DNA of 64,000 bases from Sceloporus undulatus (Eukaryota; Chordata; Lepidosauria; Squamata; Phrynosomatidae): NCBI RefSeq assembly GCF_019175285.1, contig NC_056528.1, positions 50,553,068 through 50,617,067 on the forward strand, given 5' to 3'. Shown here in pieces: positions 1-9,882 of this stretch. The notes beneath the pieces are model-generated. The model searched no databases, was not told where the DNA came from, and saw only the letters and a program-made list of their open reading frames with translations. Position 1 is the stretch's first letter. Every line of letters begins with the position of its first letter. A program made the position numbers and the translations under genes.

Positions 1-646
1 CTCTAGGCATTTGTAGGTCCTCCAGCATGATTCTGCGCTCAATCTCTGGCAGATGTTTTCCACAGAGTTTCACTGGAGGACCTGGAGATTCCTAGAATCT
101 ATTGAAAACAAGACTTACATGTGCACAACTGCAGATGACATCCAGGTTGTGTTATCAACAAGGTCTTGGCCTGGTTTTCCACCTTCCCTTGTTGATCCTT
201 GTTTGGCCTTGAGTTGCTTTGAGGTCAGAAGAAGATGCCCAGCATCGGCAACATGGCTGCGCACCTTGTTGTGACCTCAGAGATGGCACCATGCAATGAA
301 AGGGATTGTGTAGGAAGGCAGCCACCCGCCATCATTGCAGAGAGAGCACAGGTTATGGGGAGAATTTGGGGAGAATTCAGGACCCGAATCCTCCATAGGC
401 AGCTTGGTGCCTTCTGGCCAGTGAAGACAAACCCTCAGAGGAACAGAGGAGTAACAAGCCTGGTATTTCAAAGCCAGAGGTGAGCGTCACCGTTTGCAAA
501 GAATTTCCTCCCAGATTTCAAATGGCTACAAGAATACAAGGTAAGATCTCAAACACAAAAGGGAGTCGCAAGAAAGATGACATGCAAGTTGGAAAAATCG
601 CCACAGTAATGTCTGGATTCCAGGAACAGCATTCAGCAAAGGCCAG
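1..646 (-). other. FDX1-like 3'UTR and downstream DNA, open at window edge
   Basis: The sequence follows the ferredoxin stop codon. I see no AATAAA on the minus strand, so the 3' end of the transcript is either outside the window or uses a variant signal. Bases 1-100 are a fragment of the hairpin unit found inside several Tigger-like elements in this window (motif GGTCCTCCAG with its complement CTGGAGGACC). Confidence 0.5.
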
Positions 647-767
647 TTATTGCTTGTTTTGCTTCTCTACGTCCAGCTCTTTCCGGATGTCGGAGACCTC
701 TCTGGGGACGTGGACGGTCAAGCCATCCATCCACTTCTTTACGCTCACCTGGCAGCCGAGGCGGGAC
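647..767 (-). CDS. FDX1-like coding exon 4 (C terminus)
   Basis: 121 bp encoding [16 protein letters not shown] through DVEKQNKQ and TAA (residues 140-178). It carries the fourth cluster cysteine, Cys144. The acceptor is TTTTAG. The tail [14 protein letters not shown] aligns with, but clearly differs from, DARQSIDVGKTS of human FDX1. Confidence 0.94.
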
Positions 768-3700
768 CTAAAAGCAGATCCAAAAGTTTGAATTGGTAGG
801 GTAGGGTAGTCACACAAAGCGTTGTGCTGTTGCCGATTGTGACTATCGCACTTGTCTCCCCCAGCTTTTGCAATGGTCCCAGTGGTGCATCTATGACAAC
901 GTTTGCCTCCTGGGAATACAAAGGATGTGCAATGCTGCAGGTCTGAACTCCACAATCAAAAGTTGGTTTATGACATTGTAAACCACCAACAACCTTTTCT
1001 GGGAATTGTAGTTTAAAACATTAAATAAACTTAAAAATTTGGAGCTCTTGATTCGGACTCAGAGAATATGCAAGGCCTAGACTGAATGAGATAGAGAGAG
1101 AGACGGAGGCCTCATCTGCAGTGCGGAAATAATGCAGTTTGACACTGCTTTAACTTCCCTGGCTCAATGCTATGGAATTCTGTATTTTGTAGTTTTGAAA
1201 TATATTTAAGCAAAAGGTTTATACAATCTGAAGAGAAACCAGAGTATAATTTATCTTTAGAGCTCTGGTGCCGCAACAAACAACAAACCCTAGAATTCCA
1301 TTAACAGAAGTTAAAGCAGTGTTGAACTGCATTACTTTTTCAGTGCGGATGCAGCCTGAGAGGAGAAAACATCCCTGGACCCTTACGTATCTGTCAGTCC
1401 AAACGCCAGGTCCAGCATGTCCAGCTCTTCGTCGCTGATGGCCTCCAGTTTTCGGAAAGTGTCTTCCTCAAAGATCAGGTGGCAGGTGGAGCAAGCCAGT
1501 GTGCCTTCGCACGCACCTTGGGGAGAAGAAGGGACACAACAGGGCCAAACGCTGCTTTGTAAAAATTAGTTTACATAAGCATTTGAAAGTAACAAAACTG
1601 CAAAGCAAAGCACATGGGAAAGTATTCAGTTATTTTTAAACTTCAAAATGTCCTTCCCAGAGAAACCGAAAGGGCTGTGAAAACTCCCCAAAGCAGTCAG
1701 CACACTTTGCTTTGCTGAGCATGCAGCGCAACATCCCCTGCAAAAATCATGAATTCATCTGCTGCCACCTTCTGGATCTGCAACACACTTGACATTTGGG
1801 GCATCCCAGCAAAAGGCAAAAGGGACGGACGCTCATTGATGAACTGCGACCCAAAGGGCCAAAGCCTGGGAAAGTCTGTTTGAGGAACTACAGCTCCCAG
1901 AACCCACTGGATGTAGTTGCTGCTAATTGCCTTTATGCTGACTTCAACTTATAGCAACCCTTTGAATGAGAGACCTCCAAGTCCCACTATCCTCAAGTCT
2001 TACAGACTCATTGTAGCTACAAGGTCCATGCCTCTGGAACGGGGTCTTCCACTTTTCCTACTGCCTTCTGCCTTACCAAGCATTGTTGGTCTTTCTAGGG
2101 AGTCTTTTCATGATATCATTATTATTTCATGATATCATTATTATTTCATGATATCATCATTATTTTATGACAGCCCTGGTTTAGTAATCTTGGCTTCTAA
2201 GGAGAGTTCAGGCTTGATCAGTCCAAGGACCCATTGGTTAGTCTTCTTGGCCATCCATCGTATCCTGAGAAATCTTCTCCAGTGCGACATCTTAAATGAA
2301 TTTGTTTCCTTCTATCAGCTTTCTTCATTGTCCAGCTTTGACAACTATACATAGAGATGGGGAATACTATGGCGTGGACCATCCTAATTTTGGTATTCAA
2401 TGATGTGTTTTTACGCTTTGGGATCTTGTCTGGTTCCTTCATAGCTTCCTTTCCAAGTCTTCTTCTGATTTCTTGACTGCAGTCTCCATTCCATTCTGAA
2501 AAATACTTGATTCAATGTATGAGAAATCTTTTGACTATTTTAATGTTCTTGTTATCTAGGAGGAATTCTGGTAAATCTTCCGTGGTCATGATTTTTGTGT
2601 CCTTAATGTTCAGCTGTAAAACCTGCCTTTGCACTTTCTACGTTCACTTCCTTCAATAGTCCCATAGGATCCCAGGCATTGCAACTCCAAAGAGAGTACA
2701 GAAACATCCCAAGACTAAGTGGCCAGACCCAAAACCTCCCCATCTTAAATCTGACCATTTAAATAAGGCCGAAGAAAGAGCAGAGGAAGGAGGACAACAC
2801 TTACCAAAGCCATCAATGCTGAGGTTTTGATTCACCACCACCTCCAGCAAACTCTCTCCTTCTTTTGCTGCGACTGAGAATTTCTCTCCGTTCCGGTTGA
2901 TAAAATGGAGCAGGACCTTATCTGGAGAACTGGAGGAGGAAGAGGAAGAGGAAGAGGAAGGTCTGGGGTGGCATCACAAGATGCCAGGACAAGGGAGATA
3001 CAAGAGGACCAGTCAAGTTCAATCTGAATGCAAGAAGAATACTAGAAAATACTTGAAAAAATGGACCAAAGCCATCTTTCCTTGAGCTTTGAGAAACTCT
3101 GGTGAAAATAATGCGAACTGATGTGAACTTTTGTAGTCTGACACATTTTCTGCACAGAAAATACAGTATCTGGAATCCACCGTTTCCTTTCAACGCAGAG
3201 ACGTAGCACAGCTTATGACAAACTAATCTACACAGTATCTTCACAGTCCCTCCCTCTCTTCCATTTGAATTAAGGATATACAGATCCCAGGCTTTACATC
3301 TTCATCTGAGCTGTCATCATCTGCTGACTTTTTACATTCCTGGACTCTGTTTGGGTCTAAAGTGATTTTACACTGCCATCTCTCTGGCCAGTCTTCTCTT
3401 TGCAAGGTTTACACTCAGTTTGCCTTGTTTACGGTTCGTGTTGCTCTTCGTTTTTTGCTTTTGCATTGACTGCCTCCCAGAGGCCTTGGCAGACAGGACC
3501 CAAAGGATGGAGTAAGCAAAACAAAGAACAAGGAGGAAAATATCCAAGGCCTGCAATTAATTCAAGCTTCAGACAGAAGGCACTCTCTCCAAGAGGGCAA
3601 GCAGGTTCAGTGGTCTCTACGTCAACAGAGTTGGAAGGGACCCCAAGGGTCAACTAGTCCAACCCACTTCTGCCATGCAGGAATTCACAGCTAAAATACT

Positions 3701-3869
3701 CTGAAAGATGGCCATGCAGCCTCTGTTTAAAGACCTCCAAGGAAGGAGCGCCCACCATCCTCCAAGGATGTTTATTCCACTCTTGAACAGCAATTACAAT
3801 TTTTAAATAGGTTCTTCCTAATATTTAGCTAGTGAAACTGTTCTGAGTTTAAGTCAGGACTTTCTTGTC

Positions 3870-3909
<40 letters not shown>

Positions 3910-5599
3910 TTTTTAAAGGATTTTTTCTTTAAAACAATTATAAGCTGTGAGTAACTGTGAGACACAAACTCTTCCCAAACCCTGCTTCATGCCTTCTTTC
4001 CAAAGGAGATCCTGATGCCTCACTTTAAAGGGCAGCATTGCATTGCAAGGTTGGATTCATAATTAAAATCTGAACGTTTTCTTTCCTGGCTGCAAATCAC
4101 GTCCAAAACGGAGAGACTTTGGGGCAGGAGTCTTCAGAAACGCATCTTCTGTGTTGTCAAACATTGCAAAATTAAGCAAGAGCTAATCTTCTAGCCTTGG
4201 CGCGTCCCGAAGATTGTGTTCTTCCAGATTTGGAAACAGCCTTGAAAGTGGGGTTGCAGAAATAGTCCGGTTTGACAGCCATGGCTCATTGCTATGGAAT
4301 TCTGGGAACTGTGGTTTCCTCTGGTGCCACAGGAAATGACAATTCCCAGAATTTCATTGCTTTGAGCCATGGCAGTTAAAGCGGGGTCAAACTGGACTGT
4401 TTCTGCAATGTGGATGGACTCTAGATGTGGAAGAAGCATCCCATCTCCTGCTCACAAACCTTAATAGCATCGCCACCATCATCTCCATGCTATTCTTCTG
4501 TTTCTCTTCTCCTATAGCAGCCTTAATTTTAACTTATATTATATATAACTATATGGTGAAAGGCAGGAGTTTAATCTGCCCTGGAAGCACTGACCCCCTT
4601 CTACTCTCTCATCCATCCAGCCTTTAGTATATGCACTAATAGTTATACCTACTGGAATTTTGTAAGTTCTTTGGCACTGTTTTCCTTTGCTTCATCCTTT
4701 ACATGCTTCATTACATGTGCCTAAGTTTTACCCTCGACGTATCCATGGGTCATATCAAAATCCATAGTTTTGCCCCCCAAACCTGCCCTCAACTTATATA
4801 TGAGGTCGACTTATAGTTGAATATATATTGTAATATATTTTCCCCTCATTGTGCCAGAGACTGGTGCTGTATTTGTGCTCACTGGCTGCAAGAGTTTCTT
4901 TCTAGGGATTAGCAGCCAATGGCTCAGGGACAACCACTTTGAGTAGAGCTGGTGTAAAAAAGGCAAGGGCATCACTAAGGGGGTGCCAGGGGTGAGGAAT
5001 GCATCAGGTGACACCTCCGAAATGGGTCTCACCTGGTGAACTGGTGGGACTGGGTCACCTGCCAGGTCTGGCCAGTTTGCTGGCTGGTCAAGAAAGGGAT
5101 TCCCCTCCATTTCCCACCCAGCCAGCATCTCCTCCAGACTCAGAAAAGGCTGTTGACGAGACATAGAGGGGTATTAAAAAAATTATCCGCACCAGGTATC
5201 AAATATACTAGGTCCACCATTAGGAAGAGGGAATTTCAGTAGGTGCAGCTGGTCAGGTAATTAGGTTTCAAGCAAGCGCTTCTGAAATCCCCTCTTCTAC
5301 CCAACTGCAAAAGGTACTGCCAAGTTGAAACTCTCCAACAAGAAGTTGTAAAGCCGCACAGCTCCCAAAAGTAACTGATCCCTCCCTTTTCTCCTTGGTG
5401 AACCTCTAGACAACAAAGGAGTCCAATAAGATGCTTACTCTGTGTCTCCAGGGATGTCTTGAAGCGTCCTGGTGGAGCTGAAGCTTCTCCCCGAAGGAAG
5501 GCTGGATGGTATTCGGTGATCGATCCCAAAGGAGGAGAGGACTTGAACTCTGTGCACCGAGGGTGCCAGGCGGACCAGCCTGGCAAGGCGATGAGGCAT
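647..5599 (-). CDS. Adrenodoxin-type mitochondrial ferredoxin, FDX1-like, complete 4-exon gene
   Basis: Coding exons on the minus strand are 5599-5439, 2929-2805, 1516-1387 and 767-647. All introns are GT-AG, the phases fit, and 178 codons end in TAA. The family passes single electrons from ferredoxin reductase to mitochondrial P450s (steroid, bile acid and vitamin D pathways) in the matrix. The precursor starts [13 protein letters not shown], arginine-rich and free of acidic residues for 26 positions, as expected of a matrix-targeting peptide. The [2Fe-2S] ligands follow the adrenodoxin pattern C-x5-C-x2-C-x36-C (Cys98, 104, 107, 144). The acidic partner-binding helix is kept (DEELDMLD, 124-131), as are [16 protein letters not shown] and SRLGCQ. 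Length matches human FDX1 (184 aa). It is FDX1-type rather than FDX2-type, but the C-terminal third ([15 protein letters not shown]) diverges from FDX1, so it may be a paralogue. I therefore leave the symbol blank. It lies downstream of MSN on the same strand. Confidence 0.93.
1108..1357. mobile_element. Palindromic MITE, GCATC-CACTGCAGAAATAAT family
   Basis: Imperfect inverted repeat. The left end reads CATCTGCAGTGCGGAAATAA and the right end is its near complement (CAGTGCGGATGCAG). The interior holds the family hallmarks: CTTTAACT, GGCTCAATGCTATGGAATTC, and the complement after a loop. This is the commonest small element in the window (about 16 full or half copies). It lies in intron 3 of the ferredoxin gene region, just past exon 4. 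I did not settle its target duplication or superfamily. Confidence 0.75.
1387..1516 (-). CDS. FDX1-like coding exon 3 (iron-sulphur loop)
   Basis: 130 bp encoding [18 protein letters not shown] through LDLAFGLTD (residues 97-138). It carries three of the four cluster cysteines, the conserved His after the third Cys, and the acidic interaction helix. The donor is GTAAGG, and the flanking split codons give Gly96 and Thr139. Confidence 0.96.
1935..2640 (-). mobile_element. BovB (RTE) LINE fragment
   Basis: The minus strand encodes pieces of a BovB-like reverse transcriptase C-terminal region, including [20 protein letters not shown]. It is degraded and interrupted near 2106-2165 by three copies of an approximately 19-base unit (TTATTTCATGATATCATTA). 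It lies in the intron between ferredoxin exons 2 and 3. Confidence 0.75.
2805..2929 (-). CDS. FDX1-like coding exon 2
   Basis: 125 bp encoding [17 protein letters not shown] through NLSIDGF (residues 54-96 with the split codons). This is the ferredoxin beta-grasp start, matching DKITVHFINRDGE of FDX1. The acceptor follows a CT-rich tract that reads as a GAGGAA repeat on the plus strand. The donor is GTAAGT. Confidence 0.95.
3628..3845 (-). mobile_element. CR1 LINE 3' end
   Basis: In reverse complement this is the familiar CR1 3' region: an aggregate of TTTAAACAGAGGCTGCATGG, GGTTGGACTAG and CCCTTCCAACTCTG-type motifs. It lies in intron 1 of the ferredoxin gene. An (ATT)n tract follows at 3870-3908. 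Confidence 0.7.
3870..3908. repeat. (TTA)n microsatellite
   Basis: Uninterrupted trinucleotide run of about 13 units. Confidence 0.97.
4252..4418. mobile_element. Palindromic MITE, GCAGAAATAAT family
   Basis: TTGCAGAAATAGTCCGGTTT at the left mirrors AAACTGGACTGTTTCTGCAA at the right, with GGAATTCTGGGAACTGTGG and its complement inside. It is a compact copy (about 170 bp) in ferredoxin intron 1. Confidence 0.75.
4725..4840. mobile_element. Tigger-like DNA element fragment
   Basis: Contains CTCGACGTATCCATGGGTCA and GAGGTCGACTTATAGTTGAA. These resemble the 'CGACTTATA' terminal sequences of TcMar-Tigger relatives. Boundaries were not resolved. Confidence 0.4.
5439..5599 (-). CDS. FDX1-like coding exon 1 (targeting peptide)
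   Basis: Codons 1-53 plus two bases. An in-frame TGA lies 12 bases upstream of the ATG, and A at -3 gives a good start context. The exon ends GA before GTAAGC (phase 2), exactly the phase exon 2 needs. It encodes an amphipathic, Arg- and Ser-rich leader. GRSFSS near residues 37-42 resembles a mitochondrial processing site and recalls the RSLSVS segment of human FDX1. The frame closes just past the donor, so a simple ORF scan misses this exon. Confidence 0.85.
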
Positions 5600-5989
5600 C
5601 CTCGCTCTTCAAGGACTGCTGACTTGGAAGCAGCTGGCTTGGGAGATATAAGTACAGCTGGATGAGAGGAATGGGCTCGGAGGACAGCCCTCGGCCTTGG
5701 GAGGCCGGTGGGAGGGAGAGAGTGTCCATCCCAAGGAGGAAAGTTGTGGTTTGTGGGTTGGAAACACTGAAGGTCACTGGCAAGTGCAGGGCTCATGCTT
5801 CCTGGCATTTTCGAAGCATGCACCTCGGTTGGCTAGAGCATATCCCCAGTAGGTAGCCTCTTTATGAAGACCTCCAGAGAAGAAGACCCCACCAACTCTG
5901 TAAGTCATTGGATCTATTGCCTGAACACTCTTGCTGTGAACTTGAGTCAGTCCTGACGCATGGATAACCAATGGATGAGACTTCTCCCA

Positions 5990-6185
5990 AAACCCCTATC
6001 CCCCACTGCTCTGCTCAGGTCTTGTAGCATCCCAGACTGAGTCCATTGATCGAGTCTCTGGTCTTCCTCTCTTTCTACATCCCCCCCACCTTTACTAGCA
6101 TTATTATCCTTTCCAGTGAGTCATGCCTTCTCATGATGTGGTCAAAGTATGGCAACCTCAACTTTATCATCTTGGCTTCCAGGAT
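5990..6185 (-). mobile_element. BovB (RTE) LINE fragment
   Basis: The minus strand reads LEAKMIKLRLPYFDHIMRRH-DSLE, matching the BovB C-terminal motif EAKM-KLRLSYFGHIMRR-DSLEK. A SINE begins almost immediately after it. Confidence 0.75.
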
Positions 6186-6194
6186 GAGTGCAAG

Positions 6195-6402
6195 ACCTGA
6201 GCAGGCATGGAAACCCACTCTCTCAGCCTCTGAGGAAGGCAATGGTAAAGTCTCCTGTGGAAAAGTCCTGTCCAGAGAACCCTCTAAGACGGTCACCATA
6301 ATCCACACTCTTGCAAGGGCAAACCGCCTCTGAACACATCTTGCCAAGAAAAGTCTATGGTAGGTTCATCTTGGGGTTGCCATAATTTGGAGGCACATGA
6401 CA
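6195..6402 (+). mobile_element. tRNA-derived SINE, head missing, with internal insertion
   Basis: Retains CATGGAAACCCACT, CTCTCAGCCTCTGAGGAAGG, GCAATGG and the 3' part TCTTGCCAAGAAAA...GGCACATGACAC. About 80 bases between them are foreign or duplicated. Confidence 0.6.
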
Positions 6403-6606
6403 CAAAACTGCAAATCCCAGAATTCCACAGGATGAGCCGTGGCAGTGGAAGTGGAAACAGTGCTAGAACTGAGTAGTGTAGGGCTTGTTGGATGTCTCTT
6501 TTGAAACTAAATTGATAACACAGAAGAACAACAGGGTCCCAAGTGTGGTATTGGTACACAAGTTTTTCTCTTGGACTTTTGCAAGTGATTAAGCAACTGG
6601 ACCTGC

Positions 6607-6830
6607 ATAGGCTGCATCTGCACTGCAGAAATAATGCAGTTTGACACCTCTTTAACTCCCATGGTCCAATGCTATGGCATTCTGAGATTTGTAGTTTTGT
6701 GAGATGTTTAGCCTTCTCTGGCAGAGCGCTCTGGTGCCACAAGAAACTACAAATCCCAGGATTTCATGGGACGGAACCATGGCAGTTAAAGCTGTGTCAA
6801 AGTGTATTAATTCTGCAGTGCAGATGCCAA
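6607..6830. mobile_element. Palindromic MITE, GCATCTGCACTGCAG family
   Basis: The best preserved copy in the window. The left end GCATCTGCACTGCAGAAATA mirrors TTAATTCTGCAGTGCAGATGC at the right, and the two halves are near complements around 6720 (hallmarks GGTCCAATGCTATGGCATTC and ACAAATCCCAGGATTTCAT). Confidence 0.85.
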
Positions 6831-7819
6831 CATAGATTTCACCGATGGGGTTTAAATAAATAGGCTTTCCCAAGTTTTACTGATGGAAAGTGGTTTCTGT
6901 GTCCATGAACGGAGTAATCGACCCGATTCTGAGTTTTAGTCCAAAGGAGCAATCCAAGATGCCAAACCATAATCCCCCCAAAATAGGTCCAGAGTATTGG
7001 CCGATTAAAGCACATTGTGGGCACCCCAGCTACCTTTCCTGGCTGGGTTTTTAGGGTCGCTTCCTACGTGAGGAGGCCTGGGAAATCCCAGCAGAGGATG
7101 CATCCTAGCAAGCATTTCCAAGAACATCTCCCAAGAGCCAAGAGGGCTTATCTCCCTGGAGAGCCTTGAACTGGCAGATCAGGGAGATGGATGTGCGCAG
7201 AGCAGGAATGCGGAGGCCAAGGGCACCCAGAGTGGGTCTGTCCCTGAAACTGGGAGGACGCTGACAGTGATGCAAAGTCCCTCGGGAATGGTGGCCCCAG
7301 AGATGGAGGGTTTTGGCATGACCTGGCAAAGCAGAAGGACAGAGGACAAGGGGAGAGATGGGGATGCGAGTGTTGCTGCCTTTCGTTTGTTGCATTTGCC
7401 TCGCTGTGGGAATTGGTGGAAATTTCCTGACTTAAGAGCCCTTGCAGCACCTCTGAGACTCTGAATGGCCAACTCCAGGGCACTCTCTAGTGGTTCAACC
7501 AAGCAAAGGAAACAGGTTTAATTCCTCCAGGCAACACCATTTTACAATTCTCTCCCCAAAAGTCATTGTGCTGTACCTAAATCCCAGGAACAAAAACAAC
7601 AGTTTAGGTTTCCTTCCCCCTCGCTCCCTGGAAACAAAAAATTCAGGCTGTATTTCAGAGGAAGGCAATGGCAAACCACCTCCAAATATTCCTTGCTTAA
7701 GGAAAACCACTTGAAATCCATGGGGCTGCCGTAAGTTGGCAGGAGACTCAAAGGAACACAAACACAACCAAGTAATGAGCAAGTCCTTTCTGGTGTCGCT
7801 GTATGATAAAGTGTGTGGT

Positions 7820-8045
7820 GCACAAAAGCAACTGTGGTTTGATTCTTGGACAACTCCGGGGACCAGGGCTCGATTCCCAGCTTGGCCATGTAAACCTATT
7901 GTGCAAGTCATGCTCTCTCAGCCTCAAAGGAAGGCAATGGCAAACCTCCTCTGAACACATCTTGCCAAGAAAACCCCATGAGAGGTTCTCCTTGAGGTCT
8001 CCGTAAGTCAGAAATGACTTGAAGGCAAACAATGCACCACAACAT
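7820..8045 (+). mobile_element. tRNA-derived SINE, near full length
   Basis: The tRNA-like head has a B box, GGGCTCGATTCCC. The MIR/CORE-like body follows (CTCTCAGCCTCAAAGGAAGG, GCAATGGCAAACCTCC, TCTTGCCAAGAAAACCCCAT) and then the AGTCAGAAATGACTTGAAGG tail. This is the reference layout for the tRNA SINE family in this window. Confidence 0.8.
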
Positions 8046-8928
8046 GTATTCACAACTACGACTTTAAACATCCTCAATTGTGATGTAGTCCTGGACAGCA
8101 AGCCCATTCTACATAACTAAAGTGGCCAAAATGGCCATTAAACCTTCATGTCCCAGGACTCAGTGACCTCAGTGTACTAACAAAGAGCTCTCTTTGTGAA
8201 CTGCATGCAGATGGTTGCTTCCTCAATCTTTCTAACAACACTCCAACCAAGTGTTTAGGAGGTTGTGATTTTGCTTTTAGAATTGCCGTGTAGTTTCCCT
8301 TTTCTTTTCCTGAAAGCTTGTTGATCATTATAGAAATAATAACCTTCATTATGAAAAAGTCACTTTCCAAGAATAGTAGCAGATATTTGCAGAGTTGAAG
8401 GTGAAATCCAGTAGAGGAATAAGAAGGAAATAACATTGGACTACTACTCTGGAGATCATGGTTCGAATGCAAGGAAACTGCTGTTTTAAAACTGGGTTCT
8501 AGGACTGTTTTTAGACTGCTTTTAGGAATTTTTAGAGAGTATTTTAATGCATTTTTTAAAAATGGTTTTATCTTCACATTGTTTTAAGTGGTCTTTATTT
8601 GTTCATCACCATAGGAGCCCTTGTGGGCTGGAAGGCGATACAGAAATACTTTGGATAGATAATAATAAATAGTGCTGGAGTGAGGCTCAAGCTGCTCTCC
8701 AGATGTTGGACTGCAACACCCAGCACTCCTCAACCCTTAAAACAGCCAATTCACTGCATTCAAACCATGATCTCCAGAGTTGGAGTCCAATGCTCAAACC
8801 CCCACATCATGCTGGCTTTTTTTCTTGCATGATTTCCTGCTTATTCCTCTACCAAAATTCACCTTCAGCTTGGCCTCTTGCAAGTATCCGCTATTCTTGG
8901 AAAGTGACTTTTTAGCAAGAATGTGTGT

Positions 8929-9037
8929 GTGGGGAAATCATGGTTCAAATCCCCATTCAGCCATGGAAACCCACTGGGGGACCGTGAGAGAGTCACACAC
9001 TCTCAGCCCCAGAAAACCCTGTGATAGGTTCACCGTG
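8929..9037 (+). mobile_element. tRNA-derived SINE, internally shortened
   Basis: Has GGTTCAAATCCCCATTCAGC, CATGGAAACCCACTGGG, CTCTCAGCCCCAG and then jumps to AAAACCCTGTGATAGGTTCA, skipping the GCAATGGCAAACC segment. Confidence 0.65.
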
Positions 9038-9199
9038 AAGGCACACAAAAGCAAGAACAATGCAAGAAAGAGGCACCAAGGAGTCAAACTGAAGGCACTC
9101 AACACAAAAGCAATGCAAGAAAAAGGTACCAAGGAGTTAACTTGAAGGTACTCAAAAGCAAGAATTAATGCAAGAAAGAGGCACCAAGGAGTCAACTGA
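9038..9199. repeat. 54-bp tandem repeat at the MSN 3' end, 3 units
   Basis: Three tandem units, each with AAAAGCAAG/AATGCAAGAAA and AGGCACCAAGGAGTCAACT. The array lies immediately beyond the presumed MSN poly(A) signal, so the cleavage site and downstream element fall inside it. Confidence 0.9.
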
Positions 9200-9206
9200 T
9201 CTAAAC

Positions 9207-9212
9207 TTTATT
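9207..9212 (-). promoter_or_regulatory. MSN: Probable MSN poly(A) signal AATAAA
   Basis: The minus strand reads CCAATAAAG about 3.05 kb beyond the MSN stop. The repeat-poor 3'UTR ends here and repeats begin, and the minus strand downstream is T/GT-rich (TTGGTGCCTCTTTCTT). Earlier AATAAA hexamers at 11226-11231, 10620-10625 and 10054-10059 could give shorter isoforms. Confidence 0.65.
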
Positions 9213-9653
9213 GGCACTGGATGAAGAGGGAACAGGGGATGGACTTTTAACAAAACCCCTTTGAGCACGCAGCGTCCGAACGGCCGGAATCTCTGTGGCT
9301 GACCACATCGATACGCAGCCTGACTGACCTTGCAGTCCCTCCCGGGGGAAGGAACTGGTGTTTTTAATTGTTAACATGTAAAAAGGTTGGTCAAAAGTTA
9401 AAGAGTAGACATAATTTACAGCATCTTTTTTTCTCTCTCTTCCAAAACAGAAATATAAAGCCAGACCAAAACAAAACAAAACGAAAGTTTAATAGGGCGA
9501 TTTCCCCTCCTCCTCCGGAGAGGAAAAAGTATGTTATCCAAGAAATAGCAGTAAACAAAATGGTGGAGGAGGGAATGGAGGAGGAGGAGGAGGAGGAACA
9601 CCTCCATGGATACTAACTAATAATTAAAAAAAAGGTATCTAGAAATCTCATTG

Positions 9654-9661
9654 TAATACTG
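9654..9661 (-). promoter_or_regulatory. miR-200b/c/429 8-mer site 1 in MSN 3'UTR
   Basis: The minus-strand transcript reads CAGTATTA, a full 8-mer match for the miR-200b/200c/429 seed. Moesin is a reported miR-200c target in mammals. Function here is inferred. Confidence 0.55.
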
Positions 9662-9874
9662 AGTGCTTCTTACATTAAATTTCCTGCAAAATATCATCTC
9701 TTTACAATACAGTATACATATTTCTTTTTCCATGGAGAAGGGAGGGAGCATTGCCTTTCCCTCCCTCCTCAACACTTCCAAGATTAACATTTTCTAATTG
9801 TGCATAGCTAGGAAAAACAAAAACAAAGAGAGAGAGGATGAAATCAGTTATCATTAGATACCCACTGGAATACA

Positions 9875-9882
9875 TAATACTG
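9875..9882 (-). promoter_or_regulatory. miR-200b/c/429 8-mer site 2 in MSN 3'UTR
   Basis: A second CAGTATTA on the transcript strand, 221 bases upstream in the mRNA from the first. Two 8-mers in one 3'UTR are unlikely by chance. Confidence 0.55.

Larger units (their letters stand above)
5600..9037. other. Intergenic DNA between MSN and the FDX1-like gene
   Basis: This is the region upstream of the ferredoxin start, so its promoter must lie here, probably within a few hundred bases of 5599. I see no TATA box or CpG island that marks it. The rest is mostly repeats: BovB near 5990-6185, SINEs at 6195-6402, 7820-8045 and 8929-9037, and a MITE at 6607-6830. Bases 6840-7640 look largely non-repetitive, and I found no gene in them. 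Confidence 0.6.

Noticed and set aside
5236-5823. 195-codon minus-strand open frame over the ferredoxin start
   Set aside because: It is a shadow. The real first exon is in another frame (5599-5439), with matching phase, an upstream in-frame stop and a targeting peptide.
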